Below are positions 31,100 through 32,377 of a stretch of 32,377 nucleotides of DNA, piece by piece. The stretch spans positions 1 through 32,377 of the forward strand of contig PHAB01000026.1 in the NCBI GenBank assembly GCA_002840275.1. Reading direction: 5' to 3'. Source of the stretch: Firmicutes bacterium HGW-Firmicutes-14. GTDB lineage: Bacteria; Bacillota; Thermincolia; Thermincolales; UBA2595. The first letter of the stretch is position 1. Each line of letters opens with the position of its first letter. The notes below the pieces were generated by a model that was not told the origin of the DNA, ran no database searches, and worked only from the letters and a program-made list of their open reading frames with translations. A program made the translations under genes and the position numbers.

Positions 31100-31778
31100 C
31101 GGCAATCCTCTCCAGTTTCCTGGTCCTCTCCATAAGTCTTTGTTGTTTTATCCCGGTCTCGGGAGATCTGCTCAGCTGCATGGCAGCAATTATCTTTCGA
31201 TTCTTTCTGATTTTAGCTTTAATCATTTCAGCCAGCAGGGGATGTTTTTTTTCAAACAGCCGTGGTCCTATTGAAACCAGCGTCCGGTCTGTCTCCGTCT
31301 CCCTCCCCGGGACAGCCAGTATTATTTCATATATATGGCCGTCTTCCCTGACCAGGTCTTCATCTTCTATTCGCCAGCCGTTGGCAGCCAGCCATTCCCT
31401 CAAATCCCCTGAATCACCCATGGGCTGCAGCACAATCCGCTTTAACCGGGCTGCCGTTTCTCCGGCCAATTTCAGGATGTCCCTGATTGTACCTCCCCCC
31501 ATGCCGGCAATGACAGCTGTATCAACTTCTCCGGGCCAGGTTATATCCAGCCCGTCTCCCCGCCTGACCCCAATGCGGTCAGCAAGCCCGGCTTCTCTGA
31601 TATTATTGCAGGCCGCCTCCAGTGGGCCCTCGTTCAGGTCTCCCGCGATAACCCGGGAAGCAATCCCTTCCCTTATGAGGTAGACGGGCAACAGGGCATG
31701 GTCAGTACCGATATCGGCCACTGAACTGCCCGCCGGTATAAAGTTGGCGATACTCATAAGTCTGTGAGGCAGTTTCAT
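31071..31778 (-). CDS. trmK: tRNA (adenine(22)-N1)-methyltransferase
   Basis: This 235-residue SAM-dependent methyltransferase modifies A22 of tRNA. The SAM-binding motif VADIGTDHALLPVYL is at about residues 20-34. The family-specific VIAGMGGGTIRDIL follows near 88, and a coiled C-terminal region closes the chain. Order and overlap with the Nif3-like gene match the conserved Firmicute arrangement, in which sigA/rpoD often lies upstream. No clear ribosome binding site precedes the ATG at 31776-31778. The unusual hairpin array lies just upstream. Confidence 0.9.
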   Translation of the reverse strand: MKLPHRLMSIANFIPAGSSVADIGTDHALLPVYLIREGIASRVIAGDLNEGPLEAACNNIREAGLADRIGVRRGDGLDITWPGEVDTAVIAGMGGGTIRDILKLAGETAARLKRIVLQPMGDSGDLREWLAANGWRIEDEDLVREDGHIYEIILAVPGRETETDRTLVSIGPRLFEKKHPLLAEMIKAKIRKNRKIIAAMQLSRSPETGIKQQRLMERTRKLERIADACQVPDDN

Positions 31779-31894
31779 ATTAATATTATTTCAACATTAA
31801 GGTAATAAAAACCTCCAGGAATAACGAATTTAAAAAATATCATTTTACAGGTATGAGTGAAGGGTTTTTGGATACAATAACTAGCGTAAAGGGT

Positions 31895-32302
31895 TCATAA
31901 CAGCCGAGCGAAGATCATTACAGGCTCTTATCAGGGTCTGTAATGGTCGGGCAAAGGTTATTACAGGGTCATCCAATATGTTACCCTTTGGCTCTGTAAT
32001 AGCCGGAGCGCAGATTATTATGGGCGTCGTATGGGTCTGCAGTGGTCCGAACGATCACTGTGGGCTCAGTAGATGTCCATAATAGTCGGGCCACGATCAT
32101 AATAGGTTCTGGAAGGCTTTATATCCCGGTTAGATTCCGGGATGCCTAAGGGTCTGTAATGGCCGAAAGGTCATTACAGGCTCGGTAGGGGCTTATTATG
32201 GTCTGACAAAGGTTGTTATAGGTTCCGTAAGGTTCCGTAGCAGCCGAAAGGTTGCTGCGGGGTCTGTAGGGATCTATGGCAGCCGGCGGTAGGTTGTTAT
32301 GG
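31895..32302 (+). repeat. Array of nine covarying 11-bp hairpins, about 40-nt period
   Basis: Left and right arms are at 31895-31905/31913-31923, 31938-31948/31956-31966, 31994-32004/32013-32023, 32037-32047/32053-32063, 32077-32087/32095-32105, 32154-32164/32169-32179, 32193-32203/32211-32221, 32235-32245/32250-32260 and 32274-32284/32292-32302. A divergent tenth hairpin fills the gap at 32114-32147. Arm sequences differ, yet pairing is kept: the units starting at 31938, 32037, 32154, 32235 and 32274 pair at all 11 positions. Loops are GAAA or five to eight bases. G-T pairs outnumber A-C mismatches on the plus strand (about 22 to 8), favouring a plus-strand RNA. Nothing recognisable lies at 31779-31894 or 32303-32377, and no coding frame spans the array. 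Confidence 0.75.
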
Positions 32303-32377
32303 GCTCTTTCAGTTATTGGAAAGAAAAGCCCCTGACTGTGTTCTTACGCAAAAACCGAACTCAATCAGTTCCTGTTC

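Noticed and set aside
31895-32302. CRISPR array
   Set aside because: Units share a structure but not a constant repeat sequence, and no unique spacers of uniform length lie between identical repeats.

Overview
The window looks like chromosome from an anaerobic, spore-forming, low- to mid-GC Firmicute, most likely of the Peptococcaceae / Desulfotomaculum / Pelotomaculum type. The evidence is a spore-germination (Ger) locus, trmK and Nif3/YqfO in a Firmicute-style housekeeping row, strong AGGAGG-type ribosome binding sites, tungsten-type aldehyde:ferredoxin oxidoreductases, and a Gram-positive secreted multiheme cytochrome. No species can be named from the sequence alone.

Layout. (1) 1-800: the 5' part of a tnpB-type IS200/IS605 transposon, whose end has cut off a MEDS-domain gene. 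(2) 928-15226, minus strand: a tightly packed 14-gene operon. In transcription order it encodes a cyclase-family metal hydrolase, a DRE-TIM metallolyase, a cupin, fumarase/tartrate-dehydratase-like alpha and beta subunits, a MoaD/ThiS-like protein, AOR-1, an ATP-grasp half of a PEP-synthase-like enzyme, AOR-2, a polyferredoxin, the phosphohistidine half of the PEP-synthase-like enzyme, an AtuA-like (DUF1446) protein, a DUF4387 protein and an MFS transporter. (3) 15548-18412, plus strand: a LarA-like nickel racemase/epimerase, a metallo-beta-lactamase-fold hydrolase and an XRE-cupin regulator. A 14-bp motif recurs in the control regions of both sides. (4) 18413-22135: palindromic elements, then a 1058-residue secreted protein with six Ig-like modules and ten c-type haem motifs. 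(5) 22136-25142: a germinant-receptor operon whose A gene has lost its N-terminal half. (6) 25160-27603: a decayed RHH/PIN toxin-antitoxin pair beside an intact XRE-ImmA/PIN pair. (7) 27711-31778, minus strand: rnpB with a heptad-repeat expansion of one helix, an RNase H-fold/cupin fusion, a COG1579 zinc-ribbon coiled-coil protein, Nif3/YqfO and TrmK. (8) 31895-32302: an array of nine covarying hairpins at about 40-nt spacing, with a tenth divergent hairpin in the middle, upstream of trmK.

How the genes may work together (inference). The operon and its divergent partner read as one anaerobic catabolic system for an unidentified small hydroxy- or oxo-carboxylic or cyclic compound. The MFS protein would move the compound across the membrane, and the cyclase-family hydrolase would open or hydrolyse it. 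A split ATP-dependent dikinase-like pair could activate it by phosphorylation, as phenylphosphate synthase does. Two AORs with a polyferredoxin would do low-potential redox at an aldehyde/acid, and the MoaD-like protein fits the pterin cofactor supply. The [4Fe-4S] hydratase pair, the metallolyase and the LarA-like enzyme would process hydroxy acids. The XRE-cupin protein probably senses a carboxylate and controls both operons. I do not recognise this gene combination as a described pathway. It is the best candidate here for an undescribed system, with the trmK-upstream hairpin array second.
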